Shown: piece after piece, positions 43,425 to 53,781 of the stretch | How the letters are laid out: each line of letters starts with the position of its first letter | Numbering within the stretch: the stretch's first letter is position 1 | From: Isochrysis galbana | Taxonomy: Eukaryota > Haptophyta > Isochrysidales > Isochrysidaceae | DNA: 64,000 bases | Assembly: GCA_018136815.1 (NCBI GenBank) | Contig: CM030935.1 | Coordinates: 2,206,192-2,270,191 of the forward strand | Reading direction: 5' to 3' | The notes under the pieces: model-generated | Databases searched by the model: none | What the model was told of the DNA's origin: nothing | Seen by the model: the letters and a program-made list of their open reading frames with translations, nothing else | Translations under genes and position numbers: made by a program

Positions 43425-44235
43425 TTGGAGCTATCCACCTAGATACAGATAGTGCCCTGGTGCTATCCACCTAGATATAGATAGTGGATTTTTCGGCCTA
43501 GATATCTAGAGATCTTAGATATCTAGATATCTAGGACCGTGCTAAAGTTAGAACCACGCCCCCAGCCCCCAGCCCCCCCCCCTTCCCCTGCCCCCCCCCC
43601 CCTTTTCTCCCCCCCTGCCGAGCGCGAAACCGCGCCGAACGAAGCAAGATGCTCGGCTTGGGCAATGTGGCGCGAGCCGCATGGCGGCAGCACCGCCTGC
43701 TTGGCCGAGCCATCCATCCCGTCCCGCCCGACAACACAAGCCCGCGGGTGCAAGAGCGCACAACCGGAGCAGCTGCGATCACAACACGACGGCAGCTTTG
43801 GTGGAAGGTGGAAGGCGCGCGATCATGGCCTCCCAGCAAATCCTGCGACCGGGCGGCCAGCAGGGCTGCCCACTATAGCGAAGATGGCTCGACAATACTT
43901 AGGTCGCCCGGCTAGCTGGGCGGGCGTTGAGCGCATGTTCTCCAAGGCCGGCAAGCTACATGATGACCTCAAGGCGTCTCAGAGTCACGAGACCCTTGAA
44001 CACGCTCTGATAGCATCTGTCAATTATGAGTGATAGAGTGCCCGTGCTTGGTAGCATGTCGGTGGGGCCATGCGGTAGTTGTTGTACGTACGAGCGCGCT
44101 GCCTGCTCTGTAAGTGTATGTAGGTGTAGGTGCGCTAATATGGTAATTATCTACTAGATATCTAGCCTTCGGCCGATTGCTATCCACCTAGATATAGATA
44201 GTGCATTGGCGCTATCCACCTAGATAGAAATAATT
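43425..44235 (+). mobile_element. hAT DNA-transposon relic with CTATCCACCTAGATA repeats at both ends
   Basis: Copies of CTATCCACCTAGATA followed by TAGATAGTG occur at 43432-43485 (two) and 44190-44225 (two), bracketing a fragment of hAT transposase. The copies lie in the same orientation and each can fold on itself (CTATC...GATAG). A palindrome-rich TCTAGATATCTAG block lies at 43495-43535. Related repeats recur at 45375-45440. Only the 3' end of the transposase is recognisable, so the copy is internally deleted. Confidence 0.65.
43880..44033 (+). pseudogene. hAT transposase C-terminal dimerisation domain, fragment
   Basis: The end of the frame reads MARQYLGRPASWAGVERMFS and continues KAGKLHDDLKASQSHETLEHALIASVNYE before the stop at 44033. 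This is the hAT C-terminal motif (ARxYL.IPAxSAxxERxFSxAG...RxxLxxxxxxxLxxx..N). Upstream sequence in the frame (43539-43870) is not recognisable as transposase. Confidence 0.8.
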
Positions 44236-44344
44236 TTTAAATTTTTAACAAATTTTTATGGGTCGCGGCGCGGCAAAGGAACGGGACTAGCGCTCACTCA
44301 AGACAGGACACCCTGCCGCGGCAAGCGCAAGCACCCTTCCCCCC

Positions 44345-45349
44345 TTATGCCACCCAGCTCTTCACTAGCTTTCTACCTGCGCTAGCCAGAGCGCCCCTCC
44401 CTCCACACTCAGACAGCCCCCCACGCCAGGATCCTGTTCTGGTCTCGCAGGCAAGGGGGCCTAATGGGAGGGAGAGGAGCAACTCCTCAGAGAGGAGCTG
44501 TGGGGAAGGAGATGTCTGAGTGGGGGCGCTATACCCTTGCGCTAGGCATGGGCAGCGACGCCGCCTCAAGACATGTCCTCCCTCTTGTCTTGAGTCGAAA
44601 TTTTTGGTGCTTGAAGCAGAGGGCAAGGGGGTTTGTGCTTCTTGGGTTAGTTGTAGTTGGAAGAGGGAGTGGGAGAGGGAGTGAAGTGTTGGAAGAGGGC
44701 CCAAGGCAGGGCACTGAGCTGAAGGTAATTGTGGCCCACAAGAGTGGGGTGAAAACGTGAAGTGTATCAACAAGGGTCTTGAGTTGAAATTTTTGGTGCT
44801 TTGAACAGAGGGCGAGGGGGTTCGTTCTGTTTGGGTTGGTTCTAGAGGGAAGGGAGAGTAGGAGAGGGAGTCAAGTGTTGAAGGAGGGCCCAAGGCAGGG
44901 CACTGAGTTGTAGGTTCTTGTGGCCCACAGGAGTGGGGTGAAAACGAGAAGTGAGTCAACATGTTGAAAAACAGAGGCACAAGTTGCTCTCCGTAGGAGA
45001 TTGATGGTTGTGAAGTGCCCTCCCATGTTGGGTGCACTGATGGTAGAGGTTTCCACCATGGGGAGGGCAGCTGAGCTGCCCTCCCACATGAGGTGCTCTT
45101 GGGGTGGGAGGGTTTCCCACTGTTGGAGGGGGTCTCAAAGACCCCCTGCATGCTACGCAGAGCCATGGGGGCAACCTGTTCGGTGCCAGTGCTCGCCACC
45201 CCGCGCGCTTGCGCGGGCGTGGTTTGGATGGGCTGGACGGGCTCTGAGAGGGCTTTCTGACGAGCCGCCTCGGGCGGCATGGGGCGTCCCAGGTGGGGCG
45301 CGGTGGCGAGGGTCGCCTGGGGCTCGGGAGCGGTCGCGGCACGCTCCAT
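44345..45349 (-). CDS. Unrecognised Pro/Ser-rich frame with an internal duplication
   Basis: 334 residues, with no known domain. The centre holds a tandem repeat of about 70 residues. Each unit carries HFxFSPHSCGPQ, then QCPALGP, and ends QSTKNFNSR or SSTKNFDSR; the DNA units lie at roughly 44590-44780 and 44790-44985. The composition (Pro, Ser, Thr, Gln) suggests non-globular protein or chance coding across a repeat. It lies between blocks of the CCACCTAGATAGAAATA repeat (44216 and 45375), so it probably belongs to a mobile element. Confidence 0.3.
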   Translation of the reverse strand: MERAATAPEPQATLATAPHLGRPMPPEAARQKALSEPVQPIQTTPAQARGVASTGTEQVAPMALRSMQGVFETPSNSGKPSHPKSTSCGRAAQLPSPWWKPLPSVHPTWEGTSQPSISYGEQLVPLFFNMLTHFSFSPHSCGPQEPTTQCPALGPPSTLDSLSYSPFPLEPTQTERTPSPSVQSTKNFNSRPLLIHFTFSPHSCGPQLPSAQCPALGPLPTLHSLSHSLFQLQLTQEAQTPLPSASSTKNFDSRQEGGHVLRRRRCPCLAQGYSAPTQTSPSPQLLSEELLLSLPLGPLACETRTGSWRGGLSECGGRGALASAGRKLVKSWVA

Positions 45350-45639
45350 AGTTCAAACTATAACAATAGTTTTCTCCACCTAGATAGAAATAGTGAAAAA
45401 GCGCCCCAGATAGGTAGATATCTAGATATCTGGGTATCTAGTTCCACGCCTTAGGGACGATGCGTACAAATAGGTCGCCGCGTCAAGCTTCCGAATTTGT
45501 GCTCAAGGGTCAAGGGGCCCACGGGTGCTCTCGTCTTCTCTTTCAAACGCCGCTTTCAACGTCGGGTTTCTCGGTTATCTCTGGTTTCTCTTGCCTTGTA
45601 GTTCTAATTCTGGATTTCTTCTATCTCGGTTATTATGTT

Positions 45640-45725
45640 CTTCTTCCATGCAACTCGTCGAGACGACTCGAATTTAGTCGGGGAGTGTCGTATTCCATAC
45701 GAGGACAGGCTTTTACTTGTAGCCG
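45640..45725 (+). mobile_element. Possible LTR terminus fragment
   Basis: A purine-rich stretch (GTCGGGGAG) runs into TGTCGTATTCC near 45676, resembling the polypurine tract plus TGTCGCATTC start of the LTRs near 33831 and 40336. Only a short segment is present before the next insertion. The identity is weak. Confidence 0.25.
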
Positions 45726-45833
45726 GTGAGTCATTTTAAGTCTCAAGGTCTCATCGATGGTCATCTCGCACCTTCTCCTACTTTCTCTTGACGTCGTCAA
45801 ACGTTCCACGACTGTCGTCCGTCTTCTGCTATA

Positions 45834-46663
45834 AAAAAAAACATTCTTGAAGGTGCCCGCTATGCTGCTATTGACTCACACCCCTCCGGTATCGCACACG
45901 CCATCGCCTATACCCCACACTCTCACTCCAGCCCCCGCTACCCCCCCCCAGGGGGGGCTGGCCCGCGTGCACTACGACGGGCCATACGGGGGCGGGGCGG
46001 GCTGGGGCAGGCCTGTTGGTTCAATTCTGCAGACAAACGTAAACGCGCTCGTCGCTTACCTTACTTCATCTCTTACTTTCGTGGCCCCCGCCTTCTGGGT
46101 CTTCTTCGTCTGGCGCCGCGTTTCCGCGGTGCCCGTCTGTCGCGTAGGGTGTCTTCCTGTAAACATACGTAAATTGGCGAAAGTCTTACCATTTCTGGGG
46201 TCAAAGTGTGTCGTTTTTTTTGTCGTTCTTTTCTCGTTGTTCTCTTCGTTCTCTTACGGGCGTGTGCCGCATGCGCGCGCCATGGCCCCCCTCTGAGGGG
46301 ACCCTCGGGTCCCCTCAGAGGGCCAGCTGGGCCTGCTCAGGGGGCAGTGGAGGCTGGGGCTGGGCCCCTGCCTCCTCTGCCTCTCCCTCGCTGGCCTCGC
46401 TGGCCCTGGGAGCAATCCTGGCGGCGTGGCCGGTCTGTGGTACAGTGCTGGAGGGGGGTGTCAGTACGATGGGGAGCCAGTGTGGGCGAGTGAGCGCGGC
46501 GCGCGGCGCGCGCTCGGGGAGAGACTGGGCAGAAATGATGTCAGCTCAGCCCCTGCCAACAGGCAGGGGCTGAGGTTGTGTGGGCAGGCCCACCCATGGG
46601 GTGTCTGCAGTGGAGGAAGGGGGGAACGCGGCCCCCATGACCCTACCAGTTTTACTGGTAGTT
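45834..46663 (-). mobile_element. Hairpin-headed retroposon, type C, with 17-bp TSD and T tail
   Basis: It is flanked by GTCCGTCTTCTGCTATA at 45817-45833 and 46664-46680 (perfect, 17 bp). The minus-strand 5' end reads AACTACCAGTAAAACTGGTA and then GGGTCATGG, the same layout as the LINE (AACTATCGTTAAAACGATAG, GGGTCATGG) with a different but self-complementary stem. The 3' end is CTTCAAGAATG plus eight T, comparable with the LINE's CTTCAGATG plus T run. It is 830 bp long. The sense strand carries two 33-base GTAAG...CAG units (see findings). Confidence 0.9.
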
Positions 46664-47149
46664 GTCCGTCTTCTGCTATACCTCGGTCGCAGCTCCCCCC
46701 CCCAGCGAGGTCTGCCCTCGTTGTGGTGACCCCTCTGTCGCATGTCTGCGCGTCGCTGAATTTCCCTAGTACCGACGCCTTGCCGTCCGTCCGAGTGTGG
46801 TTAGTGTTCGCCCTGTTTGGTTTAGTATTGTCCGACTCTCTGGGATATCACGCGTGTGGTCCCTCAAGTCTACCTTGGACCTAAGAAGCTCTCACTCTCT
46901 CTCTCACTAGCTCGCTAGCTAGTCTCGTACCTACTCTCCGACGCCGCGCGTCGCCCTCCTCCGGCCTTCCGTCCGTCCCTTCACTCGCCACGTATGATGG
47001 CAGACACTGTCAGACCCGATTGCTATTATGACCTTTCTGACATTTTCCCGCAAACAGCAATCAACGAATCCTATACGGCCGCGCCAGCCGCCGGCTCGAT
47101 CGAACGGCCCTCTGCCTACGAGCCAGTAGTCATCGCGTGTTCGACACCT

Positions 47150-47482
47150 GAATGAAGAGGTGGCCTTTTCCATGCAGGCTAAGAAGATGCCATCGTACAA
47201 ATGGGCTCGGATTTATTTGTGCCGCTGGCCTGATTTGTGCTGGGCGGCGATGCGTCTGCTCGCCATGAGCTGCTCTGCGCTCTGCTTCTGGATGCGAGAC
47301 GTCTTGGTCAGTCAGTGGAAGGATGGATCCACTCAAAGAAGCGAAACCGTTTAGGTCAACTCACAGTTGAAAGGCTTGTGCGTGCTCACACAAATCTGTT
47401 GTTGGAGGAGGTGTTGGAGGATTGGGAGAGTGTGTTGTTGCCGTGGGAGCAAGAGATGATCGTCGACGAACCCGATGAGTAA
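47150..47482 (+). pseudogene. hAT transposase C-terminal fragment
   Basis: Frames in this stretch encode a segment like RLLAMSCSAL and then VEGWIHSKKRNRLGQLTVERLVRAHTNLLLEEVLEDWE (shown here in part), the C-terminal region of plant-type hAT transposases (ERxWSxxxxIHSKKRNRL). The reading changes frame within the motif, so it is decayed. A related fragment with the same SKKRN block lies at 50599-50730 on the other strand. Confidence 0.7.
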
Positions 47483-47529
47483 GTACTATATGATAGCAAT
47501 GTTAGAAGTTATAATGTGGGCGTAAGCTG

Positions 47530-47615
47530 ATATCAGTACTGATGTAAGTACTGATGTAAGTGTAAGCTCAAAAGCATCGTAAGCTTACGGACTGACAGCC
47601 CAATTAGGGAGGAGG
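47530..47615 (+). repeat. TACTGATGTAAG / CAGCCCAA repeat, second copy near 40603-40695
   Basis: Both places have clustered AGTACTGAT/ATCAGTACT units ending in ACAGCCCAAYTRGGG (47597-47611; 40675-40690). They look like the end of one transposon family next to hAT and LTR relics; the family is not identified. Confidence 0.5.
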
Positions 47616-48146
47616 GGGCTTATGGTGAGTGATGAGTGACTGCCCTACCTTGTACCTTGTAGTGCGTATTATAGTATCCCCTCGTCATGATCACTACAAG
47701 AAAATCGCATCCCTTTCGGCGCGCCGGCCGTCTCGAGCGCCAAGAGCTGCGGGGGGCGCCGCCTCGCTGCTCTCTCGGGAGGGGCGGGCGGAGAAGAGTA
47801 GTAAGAGAAACCAGGAGAGAGAAGGAAGAGAGAGAGGACGTGCGAGGGGTCGAGGGCGATGAGAGCGAAGGGGAGAGAGAAACATGAGAAAAGACCACGG
47901 AGAGAAGAAGAAAGTGAGAGGCAGGTCGAGCGGTCAGGGGCGCTGGGAGACGGGGAGGGGGGCAGGGAGCCTTTCGGCGCCGCGCGGCAAGCAGCCACCC
48001 AGAGCCTTCACCCTCATGTGCGCGGCCGGGCCGGGCATCAGGAAGGACGCGGAGCGTATCTTCATGCCGTTATCTCCCGCCTCAGTCGCGAGGCTTGCCC
48101 CACGCGCCTCACCTCTGCTGCGCCTCGAAACCCCTTCTTTCTTCAG

Positions 48147-49744
48147 GCCGCCAGCGCCTGACGAGGACCCAGAGGAGGAGGAGAACAAGAAGGAGATCCG
48201 TGCGCTTGATGAGGGCGATATCGCGCTACTCAAGACTTATGTGAGCCGCCCTTGCATCCGTCGCCATGCATCAGCTGCTGATACTGCCCGGAGGTCTCCT
48301 GGAGACGATGCCCGGGCAGGATGGGGGAGACGATGCCTGGGCGGACCAGGCGGAAGCTCTGCGGTGTGAGTTGCTTACAAGTGACGTCGGCGGCTGAGTG
48401 CAGGGCGTTGGTCCATACAACAAGAAGATCACCGCCGTCGAGAAAGACATCAAGGAGCTCAACAAGCGCATCTTTGAGCTTGTCGGTGTCAAGGAGTCAG
48501 ACACAGGCCTTGCACCCCCATCCCAATGGGACCTAGTGTCTGACAAGCAGATGATGCAGGAAGAGCAGCCACTCCAGGTGGGCACCCTCTGGCAAAGGCC
48601 ACTGTGAGAACCGGACCCTCCGCCTTGACATACGCCCTCTTGCTGCAGGTGGCTCGCTGCACTAAAATCATCAACCCCAACACAGATGATGCCAAGTACA
48701 TGATCAACGTGAAGCAGATTGCCAAGTTTGTAGTCGGCTTGGGGGATCGTGTGGCGCCCGCTGACATTGAGGAGGGGATGCGTGTCGGCGTCGACCGCAA
48801 TAAGTACCAGATCCAGATCCCGCTACCGCCAAAGATCGATCCGACGGTGACCATGATGACAGTTGAGGAAAAGCCGGACATCACCTACAACGACATTGGC
48901 GGCAACAAGGAAGAGATCCAAAAGCTACGTGAGGTCCTCGAGCTGCCGATGCTTCATCCAGAACGATTTGTGCAATTGGGCATCGACCCGCCCAAAGGCA
49001 TTCTCTTGTTTGGTCCGCCAGGTGCGTCTGTCGCTGTCCCTAGTTCGCGCGATTGTGCTTGCAGCTCAAAAGCTTTCCTCATCTCCTTCCGCCTCAGGGA
49101 CGGGAAAGACATTGGCTGCACGCGCTGTTGCCAATCGCACCGATGCTTGCTTCATTCGTGTGATCGGCTCGGAGCTTGTGCAGAAGTACGTGGGAGAGGG
49201 GGCTCGCATGGTGCGCGAGCTATTCCAAATGGCTCGCTCCAAGAAGGCATGTATCGTCTTCTTGGATGAGGTTGACGCAATCGGCGGCACCCGCTTTGAC
49301 GATGGCGCAGGAGGCGACAATGAGGTGCAGCGAACCATGCTTGAGATCGTCAATCAGCTGGATGGTTTCGAGGCTCGCGGTAACGTGAAGATTTTGATGG
49401 CCACCAACCGCCCAGATACCCTCGACCCTGCGCTGTTGCGTCCAGGCCGCATCGATCGCAAGGTGGAGTTCGGTCTCCCAGATTTGGAGGGACGGGCGTC
49501 CATCTTCCAGATCCACTCACGCTCCATGAACTGCGAGCGGGACATCCGCTTTGAGCTGCTTGCTCGCCTTTGTCCCAACTGCACCGGGGCAGACCTGCGG
49601 TCTGTGTGCATTGAGGCCGGGATGTTTGCCATTCGCTCGAGGCGAAAGACGGTGTCTGAGAAGGACATGATCGATGCGGTCAACAAGGTCATCAAGGGGT
49701 ACTCAAAGTTCTCCGCAACTCCGAAATACCTCGTCTACAATTAA
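48147..49744 (+). CDS. RPT1: 26S proteasome regulatory ATPase Rpt1 (PSMC2)
   Basis: AAA+ subunit of the 19S base that unfolds ubiquitinated substrates. Exons: about 48147-48240, 48404-48577, 48649-49021 and 49098-49744, with GT-AG introns and consistent phases. Landmarks: [71 protein letters not shown], Walker A GPPGTGKT (split by intron 3), pore loop [10 protein letters not shown], Walker [23 protein letters not shown] and C-terminal KYLVYN; the match to Rpt1 is close throughout. The last residues YLVYN fit the HbYX-like tails of Rpt subunits only loosely. The first coding exon is uncertain: CTTCAG at 48141-48146 looks like an acceptor, so the start may lie further upstream in the GA-rich 47800-47960 block. 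Confidence 0.95.
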
Positions 49745-50598
49745 TCATTTACAGCCTTTGTTTCTTGCTGTCCTTCGCCCACATCCGAGCCTCGGGCTCC
49801 TTCTGAGACGCATGAACCAGCGCGCAACTTTCTCGTTTTTGAGGGTCGGGTCTTGATACATCCTCCACTGTCATACTGCTTAAGCTTGGCCCCTAATCCA
49901 ACCACGTTCGAGCGAAGGGCGGCGTCGGCCTCACTATTCGTGTGTATAGTCGTTATTGTGCGTTGTGTCGCGCGAAGAGTGTCCCATGGCCCATGCGCCT
50001 CGTCCTCACTCGTGTGTGCTGGGTTGTCTGTGTATGCCTCCGTGATCCCCTCGACCGGCCCCCCACGTCCCCTCTCCCTAGCCTTGGTCGGTGCCTTGTG
50101 CCGGCGCCGCGCGCTCTCTCAATTTGCAACTTGTGCTTAATCTGTTGAGTTGAGCGTTGCAGGAGGGGCTTGGGCCACTTCGTCGCGAGCGGCACCGAGG
50201 GCTAGCGCGTAGCGCGACGCGTTGGTGTCGCATCCCGCCCGTTGACCGTTGAGCGCTGCCGTTGAGAATCGAATTGAGTGGCAACCCGGATGGGACGAAA
50301 GGTCTCAGGTCGTCAGGTTTTTGAGACCTTCGACTGACGAAAGGACCTTTTGAAAGCCTTATATCAGGATCAGGTAAAAAGTACTCCAAGCTAGCGTTAA
50401 ACGTCTAACATATAATAATAGTAGATATAAAATATTAGCTAACTAATCATCACCCTCAGGTTCTTCTGTGACCGTGACCATCTCTAACTCCCATGGCGCA
50501 ACACATGACAATGACTATGCCAATCTTCAAGTGATTCTTGCAGTAATAGGTTGGCGTGACATCGGACCAACCTTTCAACAGTGGTTTGACCCAGCCTG
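49745..50598. other. Intergenic, no gene seen
   Basis: The start should be the Rpt1 3' UTR. The rest is short, unsupported frames; 50380-50450 is AT-rich. Confidence 0.4.
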
Positions 50599-50730
50599 CT
50601 ACCTGCTATTCCTCTTCTTTGAATGAATCCAATCTTCAACTGACCATGCGCGCTCACATGCTGATGCTGATGCCGAGCAACTGAGCGCTAGGAGCCGACA
50701 TGCTGCCCATTGCAAGTGAGGGAAAGGGGA
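50599..50730 (-). pseudogene. hAT transposase fragment
   Basis: The minus-strand frame reads LQWAACRLLALSCSASASAC and continues ERAWSVEDWIHSKKRNSR. It is the same hAT C-terminal segment as at 47.2 kb, with the ERxWS and IHSKKRN motifs. It is a short relic. Confidence 0.7.
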
Positions 50731-50892
50731 CAAGTAGATGTTTGCCGAGTTGTAAGAAGCCATCGATTGAGCACGCCGAGAGAATGCAACTTCATCAGTC
50801 AAATCAATCATGCAAGCCGCTCACAAGCGCCTCTTGAAAATCCCCTAAATCATAAGATCATTCAAAACACACCTCCTCTTAATCGATGGTGC

Positions 50893-50975
50893 TACGATGG
50901 GCTAGTGGAGCGCAGCGGTGGCCCGGGATGATGCCAGGTAGGTAGGCGTTCGAGTCTGGGCCGGGGAGAGGATTT
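50893..50975 (+). repeat. tRNA-like sequence, possible SINE head
   Basis: TGGGCTAGTGG (like an RNA polymerase III A box) is followed about 45 bp later by GCGTTCGAGTCTG (a good B box) and then a run of T (50971-50976) that could terminate pol III. A clean cloverleaf with paired acceptor ends is not evident, so this is more likely a tRNA-derived SINE head or tRNA relic than a working tRNA gene. Confidence 0.35.
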
Positions 50976-51244
50976 TTTTCAGATGCATGGAAAGGAGGGG
51001 AGTACGTGGGAATAGTGTCCAAGTTAGGCGGGAGGCAGGCAGGAGCCTTCTCTCTCTGGTAGGTCGGTGAGAGGGGGAGGGGGGGGGGGCGAGACCAAAC
51101 AAAAGACCAGACCAGCTGTTTACGTTAGTGTTCTCGTCGTATACTGTAATAATCCCCGGTCCCAGGGGGGTGGGGGGTGCCCCCAGGGTTCCCGACCGCC
51201 CTCTGCGCCCAGAGTTCCCCCGCGGAAAGAGTGAACGCACGACG

Positions 51245-51560
51245 TACACCTTCCTGGAAGTTGCTATGCGCACGCACGGCGCCCCCGCGGGGGGACCGAT
51301 ACACATCGCGCCGTGCCCATGCACGGCGTGCACAATGTGATTGCAAGTCATCACACGTGCTCCGTGAAGAAATATCTCTTAAACTGCACGTTTACGTAGT
51401 TGTCGGCCTTAGAGGAAACGCAGGGGGAAAATGTTGGCATGCGCACGCACGGCGTCTCCGCGGGGGAACCGATGGTGCCCATGCACGTCGTGCACATTGG
51501 TGCAAGCAAGTCATCAAACGTACCCCGTGAGAAATATCTCTTAGGGGAAAAGCAGAGAAA
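51245..51560 (+). repeat. Tandem duplication, about 175 bp x 2, diverged
   Basis: The block CGCACGCACGGCG...GGGGACCGAT...GCCCATGCACG-CGTGCACA...AGTCATCA...GTGA-GAAATATCTCTTA appears at about 51250-51380 and again at about 51440-51545, with a third start (CCCACGCACGGCGCC) at 51570. No coding function is supported. Confidence 0.7.
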
Positions 51561-51719
51561 AAAGTTGTTACGCCCACGCACGGCGCCCGAGTCTTTCATT
51601 TAATTTTAAAATACTGCTGTATACATAACTATGGACATTTGATCGCTCAATTCGACTGATGCCCCACAATTGACGGAACGACACCTTGGGAATAATAGTG
51701 TCCAACCAAGTTAGGGGTC

Positions 51720-52254
51720 AATGAAAATTATATACCTGAATAGACGAGAGAGGTGTGACAAAAAAGGGAACCTCGAGGTGCACCTTCTACCTTCTTCTGC
51801 CCCTGCGGCGCGTCGCCATGCGGCGCGCCATGGCCTGCTCTCAAAGGTCCTTTGGGGGCTCCCAGACAGAGGGCTAGCCAGGGCAGCTCGGGGGGCAGTG
51901 GAGGCTGGGGCTGAGCCCATGGCCCCCCCCCGCCTCTCCCACGCTTGACGCTTGCCTCGCTGGCCATGGGAGCATGGGAGCCGCCCAAAGGCCTCTGTCT
52001 GCCTGGCGACGAGGGGTGGGGATGCGGGGGGAGTCAGCTCGAGGGCAGGCCCAATTTGGGCGTGGGGAGTGCGAATCGCGTCCCGCGCCCACTAGGGGTC
52101 TGGGCCAGAGTGATGATTGTTCAGCCCCTGCCAGCAGCCCCAGGGCAGGGGCTGGGGTTGATTGTACGGGCCCACCCTGGGGGCCGGGGGGTGTCCGCGA
52201 TGGAGAGAGAGGGGCGCGAGACCCCCATTGACCGCCCTACTTAATAAAGTAGGT
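51720..52254 (-). mobile_element. Hairpin-headed retroposon, type D
   Basis: The minus-strand 5' end near 52254 reads AACCTACTTTATTAAGTAGG and then GCGGTCAATGGGG: again a hairpin (CCTACTT...AAGTAGG) followed by an ATG-containing GGTCAATGG. The body resembles type C. A second hairpin-head fragment of the A/B kind lies beside it at 52310-52415 (same strand). The 3' limit is approximate and no target-site duplication was found. Confidence 0.65.
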
Positions 52255-52845
52255 TCAACGGTTCACTTTTCTTGGGGCCTTTTCGGGTGGTGTGGATTTC
52301 CTCCCGCTTTCTCGATTCATCGGAGGATGGGTGGTTCCTCCCCCGCGGCAGGGGAGGAGTGGAGAGACGGGGGGGCTCGTGCCCCCCCATGGGCGAACCA
52401 AGTATAAATTTAGTTGTCAGTTTTTATACCTATACCCTATGCGCAATGCATGGGCGCCGTTTGATGCGTTTCGCAAAGATAGTTGACTACAAAATGGACA
52501 ACGGTGAATTTGATACATCTCGTGCATCTACGTGTACGACACGCTCGCGCTCGATTTTGATGCATTCACGCGTCCCTTCGTCAACAACGCGCTCGCGCTC
52601 GACGGAAGCCTCATTATCACTTGCCTGGCTTATACACGTGAAAGCGAAAGTCGCCCCAAGCGAAAGTGAAAACAAAAGGAGTGGCTCAAGCGTTGCAAAA
52701 TGCGGGCGAACCGCGGCATGCAACGAATCAGATCACTAAGAGGTAAATCTCGCGCATTCCATAAGTTTGAGATATGATGTGACGTCGCGTTGCTCCATCG
52801 CTTCGCGCCATCACATCTCTCCATTGGGTCCATTGTGAGTCTGTC

Positions 52846-53781
52846 TCAAATACGCAAGTGATCTCGCAAGACTTGCTTTCCATGTTCGGCGACCGGCTCG
52901 CCATGGCAAGGCGCAATATATTCGAAATTCCAGCTTAAGATCGTCTCTACGGACTGGTCCCAGGAGCTGGAATGCATGAGGCCGTTGTAGAATGGGCGGT
53001 AGATCTTATCCATCCCAATCTTCCACAAGTTGGTCTCTCGTGACGGCGATGGCACGCCCTCTGGCAGGTCGGACTCTCGCGGGTAGTTCCACCAGAGGTC
53101 GGTTACGATCAGCGTCGCAGATGGCTTGTGGCAAAAGACCACCTCGTTGAAGAAGGGCCTATTGAGCAACGGGATCCGATCTTGGATCCAGCACAGCTCT
53201 ATCTCGCCTTCCCAAACAGAGGGAGCAGCAGAGCTCGTGAGTCCATTCGGTGCATCAAGCAGCTCTTCCAACGAGCGTTGCCATCCGCCTTCGGGTTTGG
53301 ACTCACGTAAGCCCGGACATGCCCAGCCAGTTGCGTCTGGGTATTCGCGGATCCATTCCGGAGCCCACTTCTGGTGCTCTGTGTTGGGGGTGACGACATG
53401 CTGGACCTCGCCGAGCTGCGCCAGTTCTCTCCGCATTGGCCTATCCAAGCCGACGGGCGAGTGCACCCAGAGGCCGCCTGACATGAGGCGCACAACCACC
53501 ATCTTGCACCCCACGTCGGTGCTCGTCAGTCCGACCAGAGTGGGGAAGAAGGGCCGCTCGGCCAGCCACACATTGTCACTGATCTGCGTGAGCGATGTGC
53601 CAAGCGGGTTGGACCAGGTGACTTCGCGCTCCGGCATCGCAGGAGCCGGTCTGCGCAGCGGCCTTGCGAGCGCAAGTACGCACGCGTGTACCACCGCGAG
53701 CATCCGTGCCAACGGCGAGAGCACGAGAGAGGCTGGGTGAGCTGGTCGCGGGAGGCGGGCGGCGCTGCGGACGCTAGCCAC
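52846..53781 (-). CDS. DUF4336-family protein
   Basis: Single exon, 311 residues. After a 45-residue hydrophobic/basic leader (possibly plastid or mitochondrial) comes the DUF4336 core known from plants, algae and bacteria: ISDNVWLAERPFFP, CKMVVVRLMSGGLWVHSPV, LGEVQHVVTPNTEHQKWAPEW, YPDATGWACPGL, NEVVFCHKPSATLIVTDLWWNYP, and a C-terminal YIAPCHGEPV. The histidines and acidic residues echo a metallo-beta-lactamase-like fold, but no enzymatic activity is established. An alternative start at an internal Met (MLAVVHACVLALARP) would give a shorter leader. Confidence 0.85.
   Translation of the reverse strand: MASVRSAARLPRPAHPASLVLSPLARMLAVVHACVLALARPLRRPAPAMPEREVTWSNPLGTSLTQISDNVWLAERPFFPTLVGLTSTDVGCKMVVVRLMSGGLWVHSPVGLDRPMRRELAQLGEVQHVVTPNTEHQKWAPEWIREYPDATGWACPGLRESKPEGGWQRSLEELLDAPNGLTSSAAPSVWEGEIELCWIQDRIPLLNRPFFNEVVFCHKPSATLIVTDLWWNYPRESDLPEGVPSPSRETNLWKIGMDKIYRPFYNGLMHSSSWDQSVETILSWNFEYIAPCHGEPVAEHGKQVLRDHLRI

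Noticed and set aside
50893-50975. Functional tRNA gene
   Set aside because: The A and B boxes are suggestive, but I could not pair an acceptor stem or anticodon arm, so it is listed only as a tRNA-like repeat.
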